DNA of 17,048 nt from Isotricha intestinalis (lineage: Eukaryota > Ciliophora > Litostomatea > Vestibuliferida > Isotrichidae). The stretch is taken from the NCBI GenBank assembly GCA_023807065.1, contig JAJJLU010004182.1:1-17048 (forward strand), written 5' to 3'. Both the position numbers and the translations under genes were made by a program. The notes under the pieces are model-generated. The model saw only the letters and a program-made list of their open reading frames with translations. It was not told where the DNA came from and made no database searches. Below are positions 16,431 through 17,048 of the stretch, piece after piece (within the stretch, counting starts at the first letter, position 1; each line of letters opens with the position of its first letter).

Positions 16431-17048
16431 TTTATTAATTATATTATTAATTAATTAATTAAAAATATAATAATTAATGAGAATTATTTGAAAAAAATTA
16501 TTAATTAATTAAATTACTTTTATTATTTAGTTTATTTTTTATTTTTGTTTGAAGAATATCTTTTTTACAAAATGATAATCCTTCTTTTGATTTGATGAAT
16601 ATAATTAATGTTAAATTAGATTTTTTCTCAACAAATTTCTAATTATAATTTATTCATATTTTATTTTTTTGGTTTTTTTGAAACTCTCATTGAGGTTTTT
16701 TCATTAATTAAGTATCTTATTTATTTTCCAAAAGATTTGAATCAATCTCCTTAAAAGGTATTTTTTTTTTTTGTTTTCTTTAATTATATTTGCCTTTCAA
16801 ATTTTATTGGATTCTATAAAAAAAAATTAAAAAAAAATTATTAGAAAATAATATTGTACTATAAAGGATGATTCTTAAAAGTTTGAAAGTGGGAAAAATT
16901 TCTTTTTATGAATAATTTATGAATTGAAAAAATAAATGGAGTATTTTTTTAAAAATATTAATGAAAAAACAAAAATCTAGAAAAAACGATTAAACATTAT
17001 ATGAGAAAAGATTAAAGAGAAAAATATAGAATGTAAATTAATGAATTC
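16431..17048. other. Right end, no intact gene; possible worn coding remnant on minus strand
   Basis: The first ~90 nt are palindrome-rich ATTAATTAAT sequence. On the minus strand a stop-free run of about 48 codons lies near 16505-16650 (for example IKSKEGLSFCKKDILQTKI) and ends in TAA. Another frame farther right reads KTSMRVSKKPKK, but stops interrupt it. This may be a decayed gene or chance, as I recognise no family. The window ends at 17048 without a clear gene crossing the edge. Confidence 0.35.

Noticed and set aside
16590..17048. A coding region at the right end under an alternative code
   Set aside because: Stop density matches chance, and the intact genes use TAA and TGA as stops.

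Overview
The window is very AT-rich nuclear DNA from a unicellular eukaryote. Evidence: a Rab-type GTPase, an AP-1 sigma adaptin, a PX-domain sorting nexin, a RING/B-box protein, lipidation signals and GT-AG introns only about 21-30 nt long. All intact genes read with the standard code (Q is CAA, stops are TAA and once TGA). Tiny introns are typical of ciliates such as Paramecium and also occur in some metamonads. Standard stops together with BspA/DUF285 and clostridial-type ChW repeat proteins would suit an anaerobic or gut-associated protist, for example a standard-code ciliate or a metamonad. That placement is inference.

Layout. 1-1929: no intact gene, but a decayed J-domain relic on the minus strand (about 1099-1256). 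1930-4106: a TRIM-like zinc-finger gene whose last ~50 codons are split almost one codon per exon. 4370-5944: PX-domain sorting nexin. 5945-6719: no gene seen. 6720-7124 (minus): small coiled-coil protein, divergent from AP-1 sigma (7292-7753). 8200-9015 (minus): Lys-rich protein of unknown function, divergent from a spliced DUF285/BspA gene (9095-10256) with an MGNC lipidation signal. 10337-11224: secreted ChW-repeat protein. 11295-12146: Rab-like GTPase. 12378-12690: probable pseudogene. 12768-14264: membrane-anchored pepsin-like protein without DTG motifs. 14396-14719: small protein with a PP1-docking motif and a CaaX box. 15099-16430: nucleoside hydrolase. 16431-17048: no intact gene.

Main observation. 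From 2871 to 4106 the motif AG-NNN-GTA recurs about every 28 nt. Read as introns of 21-30 nt, the leftovers are one 1-nt exon, 38 single-codon exons, a 9-nt exon, a 6-nt exon and a final 24-nt exon ending in TAA. None of the triplets is a stop, all follow local codon usage, and joined they extend the upstream reading frame in phase with CxxC...CxxC knuckles. I know of no described gene with about 40 consecutive one-codon exons.

There is no operon logic. Several genes concern membrane traffic or the cell surface (sorting nexin, AP-1 sigma, Rab-like, two signal-peptide proteins, two or three lipidated proteins), but the sequence does not show that they act together.
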